Origin: a virus
Reading direction: 5' to 3' (one strand)
IMG/VR virus record: IMGVR_UViG_3300030101_004221
Span: 1-24,126 of that record
DNA length: 24,126 nucleotides
The stretch's first letter is position 1; each line of letters opens with the position of its first letter. Below are positions 8,643-16,169 of the stretch, one piece after another. The translations under genes were made by a program, and so were the position numbers. The notes under the pieces are model-generated. The model ran no database searches, was not told where the DNA came from, and saw only the letters and a list, made by a program, of their open reading frames with translations.

Positions 8643-9535
8643 TAAACTCTACCTATTCCCATGCTTTGTGCTTTTTCTTCTAAATTGTTCATCATACTAT
8701 ACATTTGTTTAGTACCTTCGTCTCTGTCGCCATTACCAGCAGCCATAACCGCTTGTTTAGTCATAACAAATTCGCCATCGGAAAGCATTGCAGGGATATC
8801 GTCAGATTGACCATCACCTGGACCATTAATCATACCTTCTTTTTCTGGAAAGTCCATAACTCCGCCTTGGTTCATAGTAGCGGCGTAAAGAGGATTTATA
8901 TCTTCAAAAAAAGCTTTATCTCTTCCACCACTAGGTAGATAAGGATTTTTTGTAGGATCATAAAGTAATCTTTGCTCTTCATCAGATAAGACCGCAGATA
9001 AAACACTTGCGCCAACGGCACCTATTTTTAGAAGAGGAGAATATTTTTTAAAGAAATCTGTTTCATTTTCATTAATAAGAGAGTCAGTGATACTTTTAAG
9101 CAGTCCTGGTTTTGCAGGTTGTTGTGCAACTGTTTCTCTTATGGCACCAGACGATCCAGCTAACGGATCATAAACTTGACCTTGTACAGGATTGTTTAAT
9201 GCTGTAGCAGGATTCATACCTAAGCTTCCTTTTACGCCACCCATAAAACCACCTGGTTGATCTAAGTTTCGTATGCCACCCATAGCTGTTCCGTAGGCCA
9301 CGTTTCTTAAAACATCTTCAGGTTTTGCACCAGAAATTAAACCAAGTCCTGCTTGTGTAAGCATAGGGTTAGCGGCAGCGAAAGCTCCAATACCACCTAA
9401 GGCTCCTTTGATACCACCTAACTTACTCATCGCACCAAAAGTAGGTCCTAAACCAGGTAGGAGTAAACCAATACCTAGTTGTCCTACTGGACTTCTGATT
9501 AAATTTTTTGCTGCTTTAAATATCTTTTTAAACAT
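8642..9535 (-). CDS. virion protein, 297 aa, with C-terminal LSDGEFVMT motif
   Basis: Starts with an amphipathic basic helix (MFKKIFKAAKNLIRSP) followed by a hydrophobic Gly-rich stretch (residues about 15-65), suggesting membrane interaction. Near the C-terminus is INGPGDGQSDDIPAMLSDGE, followed by FVMTKQAV. This GPGxGxSDxIPAxLSDGEFVMT element is a widespread motif in phage tail and inner-virion proteins, though its function is not established to my knowledge. Shortly before it, MNQGGV matches the GG element of the small proteins here. It begins four bases after the 83-aa gene and overlaps the 294-aa gene at TAATG. Probably part of the injection apparatus. Confidence 0.84.
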   Translation of the reverse strand: MFKKIFKAAKNLIRSPVGQLGIGLLLPGLGPTFGAMSKLGGIKGALGGIGAFAAANPMLTQAGLGLISGAKPEDVLRNVAYGTAMGGIRNLDQPGGFMGGVKGSLGMNPATALNNPVQGQVYDPLAGSSGAIRETVAQQPAKPGLLKSITDSLINENETDFFKKYSPLLKIGAVGASVLSAVLSDEEQRLLYDPTKNPYLPSGGRDKAFFEDINPLYAATMNQGGVMDFPEKEGMINGPGDGQSDDIPAMLSDGEFVMTKQAVMAAGNGDRDEGTKQMYSMMNNLEEKAQSMGIGRV

Positions 9536-9538
9536 ATT

Positions 9539-9790
9539 TTATTCCGGCAGTGTATGTGCTCCTGCAAATACATTAGGAGCTGTTACGTGAACATCTCTTC
9601 TAATATCTGCCTCTGTTGTGTCTGTTTCGGCGTTATCAATGTCGGCCTGACATTCTTCGTGTGAACTGTATTCTTGACCTGTTTTAATATTAGTTACAGT
9701 GGTTTCTACTTTAGCACTGTAAACAGGTATTTTCTTACCGCCAATCTCGTCATAACGTAAGATTATTGGTTCGTCTACAATTTTTGCCAT
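9539..9790 (-). CDS. conserved-looking small acidic protein, 83 aa
   Basis: Acidic protein starting MAKIVDEPIILRYDEIGGKK, rich in Thr, Glu and Asp, with one cysteine. A middle VETTVTNIKTGQEYSSHEE segment looks beta-stranded, and the C-terminus ends in HVTAPNVFAGAHTLPE. I recall similar small proteins in the tail region of marine phages, without function. It follows one of the larger gaps of the minus-strand run (40 bp), where promoter-like boxes are seen and no Shine-Dalgarno is visible before the ATG. It is followed closely by the 297-aa virion gene. Confidence 0.78.
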   Translation of the reverse strand: MAKIVDEPIILRYDEIGGKKIPVYSAKVETTVTNIKTGQEYSSHEECQADIDNAETDTTEADIRRDVHVTAPNVFAGAHTLPE

Positions 9791-9798
9791 AGTATAGT

Positions 9799-9825
9799 TT
9801 TATAGGCGAAAAACTCATAAATCAA
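9799..9825 (-). promoter_or_regulatory. candidate promoter upstream of the 83-aa gene
   Basis: On the minus strand TTGATT (9825-9820) and TATAAA (9804-9799) are separated by 15 bp, shorter than the usual 16-18. The predicted start of transcription would fall within a few bases of the ATG at 9790, which has no visible Shine-Dalgarno, so a leaderless or near-leaderless transcript is possible. AT-rich DNA gives such boxes by chance, so confidence is low. Confidence 0.25.
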
Positions 9826-9830
9826 TAGGA

Positions 9831-10187
9831 TTATTGTTGTTGTTTTATCTCTAAAACAGATACTTCAATCATAGCTCTAGAGGCAGCATTTGCTTGAACT
9901 TTTAAAGAGTCACCCTCGGCATATACCATACTAGTGGATATTGTATTGGTATCACTTGCAGAGACATCAACTTGAAATACTTGAAGGTCTGCACTACCAT
10001 TATTGTGATCAATATTTACAGTAACTGCATTTGATCCATCATAATTGTGAGTATTTATAGTTTTTACAATAAAGGTAGAAACAGGAACTGGAGGTGTTGC
10101 AGATATATCAGCAGTTGGAACTGTAAAAACTGTTGTCAAATCTGTAGTAGTAACATTAGCTATAAATCTTTTAAAAACGTCAGCCAT
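9831..10187 (-). CDS. small beta-rich virion-type protein, 118 aa
   Basis: Protein of Val/Thr/Ala/Asn-rich alternating strands, starting MADVFKRFIANVTTTDLTTV and ending VSVLEIKQQQ. It has no cysteine or catalytic motif. The pattern is that of small all-beta virion or decoration-like proteins in marine phages (VFTVPTAD, then YDGSNAVTVNIDHN, then QVFQVDVSASDT). Its ATG lies eight bases inside the end of the 56-aa gene. No strong Shine-Dalgarno lies close to the ATG, so coupling to the upstream gene is likely. The structural role comes from composition and context only. Confidence 0.78.
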   Translation of the reverse strand: MADVFKRFIANVTTTDLTTVFTVPTADISATPPVPVSTFIVKTINTHNYDGSNAVTVNIDHNNGSADLQVFQVDVSASDTNTISTSMVYAEGDSLKVQANAASRAMIEVSVLEIKQQQ

Positions 10188-10350
10188 TTAAAAACCACGT
10201 TCTTCTTGTGGCCTCCTCTTGAGTATCCTGTGTATATTGAGTATTTAATTGTTGAATTAATTCTTCCAACTGCCTTATTAACTCAGCAGACTGTTGAGCG
10301 TCATACTCTGGTCGTGGATCAGGAAATCTTTGTAAAACTAATTTAGCCAT
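10180..10350 (-). CDS. small coiled-coil protein of the structural region, 56 aa
   Basis: Gene found by hand. It begins MAKLVLQRFPDPRPEYDAQQ, followed by a Leu/Glu/Gln-rich helix (ELIRQLEELIQQLNTQYTQD) and a TWFLNG end. The N-terminal extended part plus one coiled-coil helix of about 30 residues is a layout I recall for small proteins in structural regions of many marine phages. The ATG overlaps the stop of the upstream oxygenase gene (TAATG) and the stop overlaps the next gene by eight bases. Function is unknown; a small oligomerising virion component is plausible. Confidence 0.8.
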   Translation of the reverse strand: MAKLVLQRFPDPRPEYDAQQSAELIRQLEELIQQLNTQYTQDTQEEATRRTWFLNG

Positions 10351-10847
10351 TAATTAAATATATAGAAGTTTGTGTTAAATGAAATAATAGTTTTTTTATC
10401 CATAGCTCTCTTTATTTCAGGTGAGCGATGAGGTATAAAAGCAGGAAAACTAATAATATCACCTTCTTCAAAATCCTCTTTCACATCTTTAAACTCGGTT
10501 TCACAACCCTTTGGACACTCTAAAAAATAAACATTTGAAAAATGACACTGACCATGAGTGTGCCAATTATGAAAACCCGAGGTAATATATTGTTGAAACC
10601 AAAACCCTGTTATTTCATATTTTAAACAATTTAATGATTTTGTAATTTTTTCTAAATGAGGTCTTACTATGTCAAAAAATAAATACGAATATTCCCTATG
10701 CATTTCCTTAGGTAAATTATAATCAGTATGTAGAATATTTTGAAAATCATTAATAAACGGATTATTAGGAATTAAATTTATTTTGGATAATAATTCTTGT
10801 TTAATTTGATTGTGATTATCAATTTTTGTTTTAAAAAAGTAATTCAA
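10350..10847 (-). CDS. 2-oxoglutarate/Fe(II) oxygenase-like protein, 165 aa (outlying copy)
   Basis: Resembles the 2OG-FeII_Oxy_5 type (PF13759), which hydroxylates an unknown substrate using 2-oxoglutarate, O2 and iron. The proximal site appears as His96-x-His98 in NWHTHGQ, followed by the strand FSNVYFLECP. The distal His140 lies in SFPAFIPHRSP, after the EEGDIISFP turn, and a lysine pair (151-152) sits where the 2-oxoglutarate-binding Arg is usual. The start is TTG, directly after the TAA of the 608-aa gene; the next Met is residue 49, inside the fold. It is separated from the other three oxygenases by the 608-aa virion gene. Family fairly confident, substrate unknown. Confidence 0.75.
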   Translation of the reverse strand: MNYFFKTKIDNHNQIKQELLSKINLIPNNPFINDFQNILHTDYNLPKEMHREYSYLFFDIVRPHLEKITKSLNCLKYEITGFWFQQYITSGFHNWHTHGQCHFSNVYFLECPKGCETEFKDVKEDFEEGDIISFPAFIPHRSPEIKRAMDKKTIISFNTNFYIFN

Positions 10848-12674
10848 TTATCTTCTACCATCAGGTTGTATTTCAAAACGCTGTGTTCCTAGTCTCCAAG
10901 ATGTCCCTGTGGTATTGGAAACAACATTGACTGTAAACTCTCTACCACGTCCTCTCAGGCTTACAAACTCTGTGCTATCTACAAAGCTAGTAGTTTTAAT
11001 TACACTAGTGCTATTGTTTGGATAGTTTTTAAATTCTAAATTCATGTTTAAAGTTCCCTCTTGATTTTGCACATCAGGAATAAGCTTTGAAACAAAAGAA
11101 AATTCATCACCTTGACCTATTTCAACAGAACCTGATTTAACATATGCAGTGATAGCTTCATCATCTCCGTTGTTACCCACTTCGTGTAAAAACATTTGAC
11201 TAGCTCCGTCACTAAGTCCTGATATAACTTCATTGTTGGCCGTGGTTGTTGGTAAGTAGTCCGAGGCCACTGGATTATCGTACACTTCTCTATCAATCCA
11301 AGCTGTTCTATCTAATGTTCCAATCCACCAAGTTTGTTCTAAATAATTATAAGCAACTACTGCATTAATTTGATTTGAACCTGTTCTATTATAGAACCAT
11401 AAAATTTCGTTGTATTCACCATTGTGTCCTGCAAAAGCATTCTCAGATCCTGTTTGATTAATATTATCAAATATGTATTGCTCTACTGTGCAAGGTAATT
11501 TTTTAACTGTACCGTCAAAGAGAAAGAAAGAATCTTGAGACATCCAATAAGAAACACCATTAATATCTATACCTGCATGTTGTCCTATGATGCCACAGTT
11601 TTGACCAAGTTGTCTTAAACCAAAAGTAAAAGGTGGGCCAATAAATTGCATGGAGTGTAGAGAAGTATCTGTCCAAACAAGTATTTGACCTCTCGATCTT
11701 TCTGCTGCCACGATTCGTGATCCGTCAGCAATTCTTAAAGAACCTGCTGTGTTTTCTGCTGTGGGTTGATATGTTTCAATGTCTTCTTGGTTTGAAAATC
11801 TTATAAGTAAATCATCCTGAGCATTAGTTCCACCGATAGTTGGTTGAGATCCCATTAAAAGTAAGTGTCTGTCAGGTGTAGATACTAATCCTAATCTTGA
11901 TTTAGTTGGTGCGTTTGTAATAGCTGCTGCTCTTGTTGATACACCTCCTGATGTGTCCCATTTAAAAGCTCCACCATTTAATACAACTGCAATTAAATCT
12001 TCACCAAAATTATCTAATGACCATTGTCTTGCCTCTAGTGTTACATTAGAAGCTGAGGAGGGTGTACCCCATGTGCCAGAACTCCAAGAATCTGTTCCCC
12101 AACCAAAAGCAGGTACAGAAAACTCAGGACCAATATTAATTTGATACTTTGCATTTCCTGTGCCTCCACCTCCTGAAGTTGATCCAGAGGCAGCGGAAGT
12201 CGCTGTGACCACATAGGCATTATTATTTGCTACCGAAGTTACTTCAAATTCTTTGTTCATGTCTAAACCATCAATAGCTGAAAAGGAGTCAAAGGTAACA
12301 AAGTCACCTTTTTGTGCACCGTGTGCTGTGTCAGTGACTACAACAGAAACTGTAGCATTTGTGGTAAAAGGATTGGTTAGAGCTTGTGTCTCTCTAATAG
12401 GAGTAATATCGTAGGCTAGGCCTTCTTGAATAACATATAGTTTTCTATCTGTACCCACAGCATCGTGCCTAGTTCCATCTAAAGATATCCAAGCGTGTTG
12501 ATCTCTCACCACTCCTACTAAAGTTGTAGATATGAACTTCTGCCACCCTTGAATTTTCTGTGGTGATCCTTGAAAGAAGCGCACATTATCACCATCTGTC
12601 CACTTGCCTTCACCTGTGTAATCAGTGACTTCTTTGTTAATACCGGGAGTTGGTCTAAAATTTACTAAGGGCAT
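10848..12674 (-). CDS. large virion protein, 608 aa (tail nozzle/stabilisation-protein type)
   Basis: Beta-rich protein starting MPLVNFRPTPGINKEVTDYT and then GEGKWTDGDNVRFFQGSPQK, a start I associate with tail or head-tail structural proteins of marine podoviruses, possibly equivalent to the P22 gp10 tail-nozzle family. Residues about 100-180 form an inserted domain (TAHGAQKGDFVTFDSF) ending in a Ser/Gly linker. The rest shows repeated blade-like strands (AVGTDRKLYVIQ, GEDLIAVVLNGGAFKWD, FNNIN-like loops), consistent with a propeller. It has no enzyme motif. The ATG is 18 bases after the glycosyltransferase gene and has no clear Shine-Dalgarno. The equivalence to gp10 is inference. Confidence 0.82.
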   Translation of the reverse strand: MPLVNFRPTPGINKEVTDYTGEGKWTDGDNVRFFQGSPQKIQGWQKFISTTLVGVVRDQHAWISLDGTRHDAVGTDRKLYVIQEGLAYDITPIRETQALTNPFTTNATVSVVVTDTAHGAQKGDFVTFDSFSAIDGLDMNKEFEVTSVANNNAYVVTATSAASGSTSGGGGTGNAKYQINIGPEFSVPAFGWGTDSWSSGTWGTPSSASNVTLEARQWSLDNFGEDLIAVVLNGGAFKWDTSGGVSTRAAAITNAPTKSRLGLVSTPDRHLLLMGSQPTIGGTNAQDDLLIRFSNQEDIETYQPTAENTAGSLRIADGSRIVAAERSRGQILVWTDTSLHSMQFIGPPFTFGLRQLGQNCGIIGQHAGIDINGVSYWMSQDSFFLFDGTVKKLPCTVEQYIFDNINQTGSENAFAGHNGEYNEILWFYNRTGSNQINAVVAYNYLEQTWWIGTLDRTAWIDREVYDNPVASDYLPTTTANNEVISGLSDGASQMFLHEVGNNGDDEAITAYVKSGSVEIGQGDEFSFVSKLIPDVQNQEGTLNMNLEFKNYPNNSTSVIKTTSFVDSTEFVSLRGRGREFTVNVVSNTTGTSWRLGTQRFEIQPDGRR

Positions 12675-12692
12675 AGCGTCAATATATATAAA

Positions 12693-13508
12693 TTACTCTT
12701 TTTTAGCAACTAAAGACCCGACATGACCCTTAAATGCTCTATTACCAAAATGAGTCAAAGGCATGGCTAAGTCTGCCCAAATTTGACCACCACATTCTTG
12801 CCATAAACGAGAAAAATAGTAGTCTTCAGATAGGTATCTTATTTGTTCACCCCCTTGTGGCATCTTAGTTTTGTAAGGTCCAACTGCAAATAAGTCATAA
12901 CAATTATCAGATTTATATGAACCGCCATTAACAATTTGATCTGACTCATATTTTCTTTCAGGAAACCTTTTCATCATAGTTTTAAATACATGTCTTTTAA
13001 CAAGCATCATTCCCGTTGCTGCCTCTTGTACTGGAAAGAAACCTTGCTCTCCTTTTAAATTATTAGGATTGTCAAAGTTCACATTATAACCTAACGCCTT
13101 TGCTTCTATCTCATCAGGTTGTGCGTTAGGATTTTCTTCAAAGATCTTTTTTAATTTTTCCAAATGTAAATGTTTTCTTGGATAAATCCCACAAGCTACT
13201 TCTTTATCAGCACAAAGTAACCTTTCAATATTCTGCCATGTGAAACCTATGTCCGCATCTATAAATAGTAAATGAGTTGCTACAAAGTCTTGTTGATCAA
13301 ACATCATAGATACTATTGTATTTCTAGCTCTTGTAATAAGACTTTCATTACCCATTGTTTGAATTCTGAGCTGCACATTATTAGCTACAGTCCAAGATTG
13401 TAAGTCTAACAACCCATGAAGTGTGCTTTCTGTAAGCATTCCTCCATACATAGGCATCCCTAAAAATATTTTAAAGTTTTGATCTTTGATTTCTTCTTGT
13501 TTAATCAT
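12693..13508 (-). CDS. GT-A-type glycosyltransferase, 271 aa
   Basis: Predicted nucleotide-sugar glycosyltransferase. The N-terminal strand KIFLGMPMYGG leads into a Rossmann-like half, and the metal-binding DxD appears as Asp84-Ala-Asp86 in LLFIDADIGF. Further on are CGIYPRK (106-112), an acidic Glu-Asp pair in LSEDYYFSRLW (around 228) and His253 in LTHFGN, in the order expected of GT-A enzymes that bind a divalent metal. It has no membrane anchor, so it is probably cytoplasmic. AGGAG lies close before the ATG, which overlaps the stop of the oxygenase gene upstream (ATGA). It is the last gene of the accessory cassette. The sugar donor and acceptor are unknown. Confidence 0.82.
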   Translation of the reverse strand: MIKQEEIKDQNFKIFLGMPMYGGMLTESTLHGLLDLQSWTVANNVQLRIQTMGNESLITRARNTIVSMMFDQQDFVATHLLFIDADIGFTWQNIERLLCADKEVACGIYPRKHLHLEKLKKIFEENPNAQPDEIEAKALGYNVNFDNPNNLKGEQGFFPVQEAATGMMLVKRHVFKTMMKRFPERKYESDQIVNGGSYKSDNCYDLFAVGPYKTKMPQGGEQIRYLSEDYYFSRLWQECGGQIWADLAMPLTHFGNRAFKGHVGSLVAKKE

Positions 13509-14095
13509 TTGTTCTCCTGATAAGCGTTTATATTTTCTTCATTTGTAAAGTTAAAAGCAACCGTAATTCTATCTATTTCACAATCTTCCACGGCATGATA
13601 TAGCCATGAGGGAAATAGTATTAACGTTCCTTTTTCTTCATTTATTCTTTGATTGATTTGTTCTTCAAACTTTTTACTCAATCCTTGAACATCTTCTGTT
13701 TTTGCAAATACTAAATTACCTTTACCTGGTTGAACTATTAGCACCGCAGAATAATCTGCTATTGCATGAAAGTGCAGATGAGCTTTATCTTTTTTTTCAT
13801 AAAAGTTTATCCAAGCCTCATGTGCATACCAATTATTGTACTTCCATTGTTTTGTTTTACCTATTTCTGGTAAAACCTTTTTACTTATAAAGTCAGATAA
13901 ATCTCTAATAACTTGATATCTTTTAAGACCATTCCAACCAGTTGTTTTTGCATCAACATATCTCAATCCTTTTTCCCATTGATTTTTATCATGTTCTATG
14001 TCTTTTAAAATATTATCACAAATACTATCATCAATTTTTGTGCTATACACTTCTGTTGGAAACCAATTAGTTTTTTCTACTTTAAAATCACTCAT
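13505..14095 (-). CDS. 2-oxoglutarate/Fe(II) oxygenase, 2OG-FeII_Oxy_5 type, 196 aa
   Basis: Non-haem iron dioxygenase-like protein. The N-terminus NWFPTEVYSTKIDD is the usual WFPTxVY start of this family (PF13759). The proximal metal site lies in HLHFH (His106, 108, 110), followed by a YSAVLIVQPG strand. The distal His167 is in GTLILFPSWLYHAVE, and Arg176 (DRITVAFNF) is placed to bind 2-oxoglutarate. All expected elements are present in order. It overlaps the GT9-like gene by eight bases and the GT-A gene by four, tying hydroxylation and glycosylation genes into one translated unit. The substrate is unknown. Confidence 0.88.
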   Translation of the reverse strand: MSDFKVEKTNWFPTEVYSTKIDDSICDNILKDIEHDKNQWEKGLRYVDAKTTGWNGLKRYQVIRDLSDFISKKVLPEIGKTKQWKYNNWYAHEAWINFYEKKDKAHLHFHAIADYSAVLIVQPGKGNLVFAKTEDVQGLSKKFEEQINQRINEEKGTLILFPSWLYHAVEDCEIDRITVAFNFTNEENINAYQENK

Positions 14096-14882
14096 TTATT
14101 AATTTATCTATATTACTAAATAGACTTTCTCCTTCAAAAAACATTGAGTTTGGTAGTTCAGATTGTAAATTAATATTATGTTCATATCCATATTTTTTAT
14201 AACTAGTTGTTCCCCACAATACCAAGCCTTTTTTCTTATTAAATTTATTGCAAGAAAAGTGTTGTAAACAAGAATCAATAGACACAAAAAATCTACATTT
14301 TTGAGTTAATAATAAATATTCTTTATAGCTTAAATGGTTTGAAGTTATTGTATTCTGTAAGGGTTTTTGATACAAAGCTCTAACTTCAAGAACTTTTAAA
14401 TTTTTAGAGTTAAGGTAATCGACTATCTCTTGAGCATTACTCCTACTCAAACTTTTATAAACTTGTTTATATTCATCGTGAGTGTTACCAGACCATTGAA
14501 AAAGAATTAAATTGTCATCAACATAATCATTTACATCAGTATAATCTTGCTCATTTATATAAAACTCATTTTCAAGGCTTGAGTTTGGTAAGTTAAAAAT
14601 ACTATGACAATAATCAATAATGTGTTGATTTGTTGTTAAGAACGTTTTATCAGCGTAGGGGTACATGTCCTGAATCGTATCAAAAGATTTAAAAAAATCT
14701 TTATGATTTCCAAGACGAGCAAAAAACCGTGCATCATAGATTTTAATTACATTTGGATTATTGTTAAAAATATACGGCCAAGAGGTTAAAATGCAAACCG
14801 GACTGTTAAGTTTAGTCAAAGCACTAGTTAAGGTGCAGGCATCGCCTATTCCCGCATCAATTACAATAAGTTCTTTTTTCAT
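14088..14882 (-). CDS. GT9 (heptosyltransferase)-like glycosyltransferase, 264 aa
   Basis: Resembles GT-B enzymes of family 9, which transfer ADP-heptose in lipopolysaccharide core synthesis. The N-terminal strand VIDAGIGDACTLTSAL matches the GxGD loop of the family (residues 11-14), and the C-terminal half has CRFFVSIDSCLQHFSC (about 196-211), corresponding to the (S/A)xDTGxxH donor-site motif, followed by LVLWGTTS (220-227). At 264 residues it is shorter than typical GT9 enzymes (about 320-350), so domain loss or divergence is likely. The composition is rich in Asn, Lys, Tyr and Phe. Donor may be a heptose or another sugar. Confidence 0.7.
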   Translation of the reverse strand: MKKELIVIDAGIGDACTLTSALTKLNSPVCILTSWPYIFNNNPNVIKIYDARFFARLGNHKDFFKSFDTIQDMYPYADKTFLTTNQHIIDYCHSIFNLPNSSLENEFYINEQDYTDVNDYVDDNLILFQWSGNTHDEYKQVYKSLSRSNAQEIVDYLNSKNLKVLEVRALYQKPLQNTITSNHLSYKEYLLLTQKCRFFVSIDSCLQHFSCNKFNKKKGLVLWGTTSYKKYGYEHNINLQSELPNSMFFEGESLFSNIDKLINE

Positions 14883-15577
14883 CTATAGCTTTTCTTTTGC
14901 CAAAACTTATTACGATAATTGTTCCAAAAGCTTCTAAAGTGATTAACGTTTGTCTTTCTATAAGTTTGATCATCTATTTTTTTTGTCTCATGTCTCCAAG
15001 ACTCTCTTTTAAATGGTATAATTAATACCATTGGAGATCCTGCTTCTAATGTCTCGTCGTTTTTCCAATCGGCAGTCCAATAAAAAGGAAAAAATACAGG
15101 ATACTGGTAGGTATCTGTATCAACAATGCCATCAATAATTTTGAACGGAGCGTTTCTATTAAAAGGTTGTGTAAAAATACAACTATATCCTGGAGGTGTT
15201 TTTACAATCCAAGGATTTGAAAACTTAAAAACAGCATCAATCGTTCTTCTACTATGCATAAAACCTTTACCTATTTGTTCATTAACGTGACCTTCAACTC
15301 CAAAATAAGCTAAGATGTCGTGAGGTAGATTTGGATTAAGATTAAAATGTGCCATATTTTTTTCTTGATCGTAATGAAAGCCTATATCAAAAGAAAAAGG
15401 TATAATATATCCGCAAGTTAAAGCATCCAAAACAGGAACACATTTTTTAACAGTGGCTGTTTCAAAATTTATATTAGTTTGTAATTTTTTGTAAGCTTGA
15501 GGTATAAATTGTAAAGCAGGTTTTGGTTTTAAAACTAGATCTTCATAAACAGATTCAAAAGTAATTTTTAAAGGCAT
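14879..15577 (-). CDS. DUF6065-like protein of the accessory cassette, 232 aa
   Basis: Beta-rich protein without an obvious catalytic motif. Key elements are CGYIIPFSFDIGF (residues about 85-97), FKFSNPWIVKTPPGYSC (about 137-153) and FTQPFNRNAPFKIIDGIVDT. The NPWxxKTPxGYSxxFxxPxN pattern resembles proteins I recall as DUF6065, which appear in phage and bacterial gene sets alongside oxygenases and glycosyltransferases; that family name is from memory and unchecked. The fold may be cupin-like, but no metal-binding pair is evident. It overlaps the GT9-like gene by four bases and follows the oxygenase gene by four, so it is an integral cassette member. Confidence 0.72.
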   Translation of the reverse strand: MPLKITFESVYEDLVLKPKPALQFIPQAYKKLQTNINFETATVKKCVPVLDALTCGYIIPFSFDIGFHYDQEKNMAHFNLNPNLPHDILAYFGVEGHVNEQIGKGFMHSRRTIDAVFKFSNPWIVKTPPGYSCIFTQPFNRNAPFKIIDGIVDTDTYQYPVFFPFYWTADWKNDETLEAGSPMVLIIPFKRESWRHETKKIDDQTYRKTNVNHFRSFWNNYRNKFWQKKSYR

Positions 15578-15581
15578 GCCT

Positions 15582-16169
15582 TTATTGGCCTAGAGACTTT
15601 CTTTTATCATATTTAAATTCTTTATATTCGCCCTCTTGATCTACATAATGCAAAAAGACAGTTATAAAATGATCATGTTTACAGATTTCTCTCCAATGTA
15701 TTGTTTTCATGCCTTTAAATATTAAAGCGTTGTTTGGCTTCATACTAAATTTATGATCAATCCTACACTTAACAAGTGTATCACCTTCAAAATATTTGTA
15801 ATCTGAAGAATCGTCTTTCTCACCTATAAAAATTTCGTAGGGTTGATCTGAAGGCTCACAACCTAAACATAAGGCTACAGTGTATTCACAAGATTCTCTG
15901 TCTGTATGTATTCTTAAATCCGACCCCTTATCATAAATTCTAAAATAAGAATAAGTTGGCCATAGTTTTTTTTCTAAATTTTGTTCAATAACAGGAGTGC
16001 TTAAATCCATAAGAGTTTCCATAACAGGACACCCATGCACACCTATTAAACTGCTTGCTTGAGGATCGACATTATAATTATCTAAATTTGAATACTTAAT
16101 TATGCAGTAACTATTTAAAAAATTTAACAATTGAGTGGGTAAAAAATTCTCTATAAATATTGGTTTCAT
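15582..16169 (-). CDS. 2-oxoglutarate/Fe(II) oxygenase-like protein, 195 aa
   Basis: Probable non-haem iron oxygenase. The ATG at 16169 is chosen because it forms a four-base ATGA overlap with the upstream gene; a TTG three codons earlier is less likely. The facial triad is His88-x-Asp90 in DLRIHTDRES and distal His158 in FKGMKTIHWREI. The sequence between (YTVALCLGC, then EGDTLVKC, then KPNNALIFKG) has the jelly-roll spacing of the family. The usual Arg before the last strand is not obvious: the segment before VFLHYV reads KHDHFIT, so the 2-oxoglutarate contact may be His, Lys or Arg160. Activity is therefore less certain than for its neighbours. Confidence 0.78.
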   Translation of the reverse strand: MKPIFIENFLPTQLLNFLNSYCIIKYSNLDNYNVDPQASSLIGVHGCPVMETLMDLSTPVIEQNLEKKLWPTYSYFRIYDKGSDLRIHTDRESCEYTVALCLGCEPSDQPYEIFIGEKDDSSDYKYFEGDTLVKCRIDHKFSMKPNNALIFKGMKTIHWREICKHDHFITVFLHYVDQEGEYKEFKYDKRKSLGQ

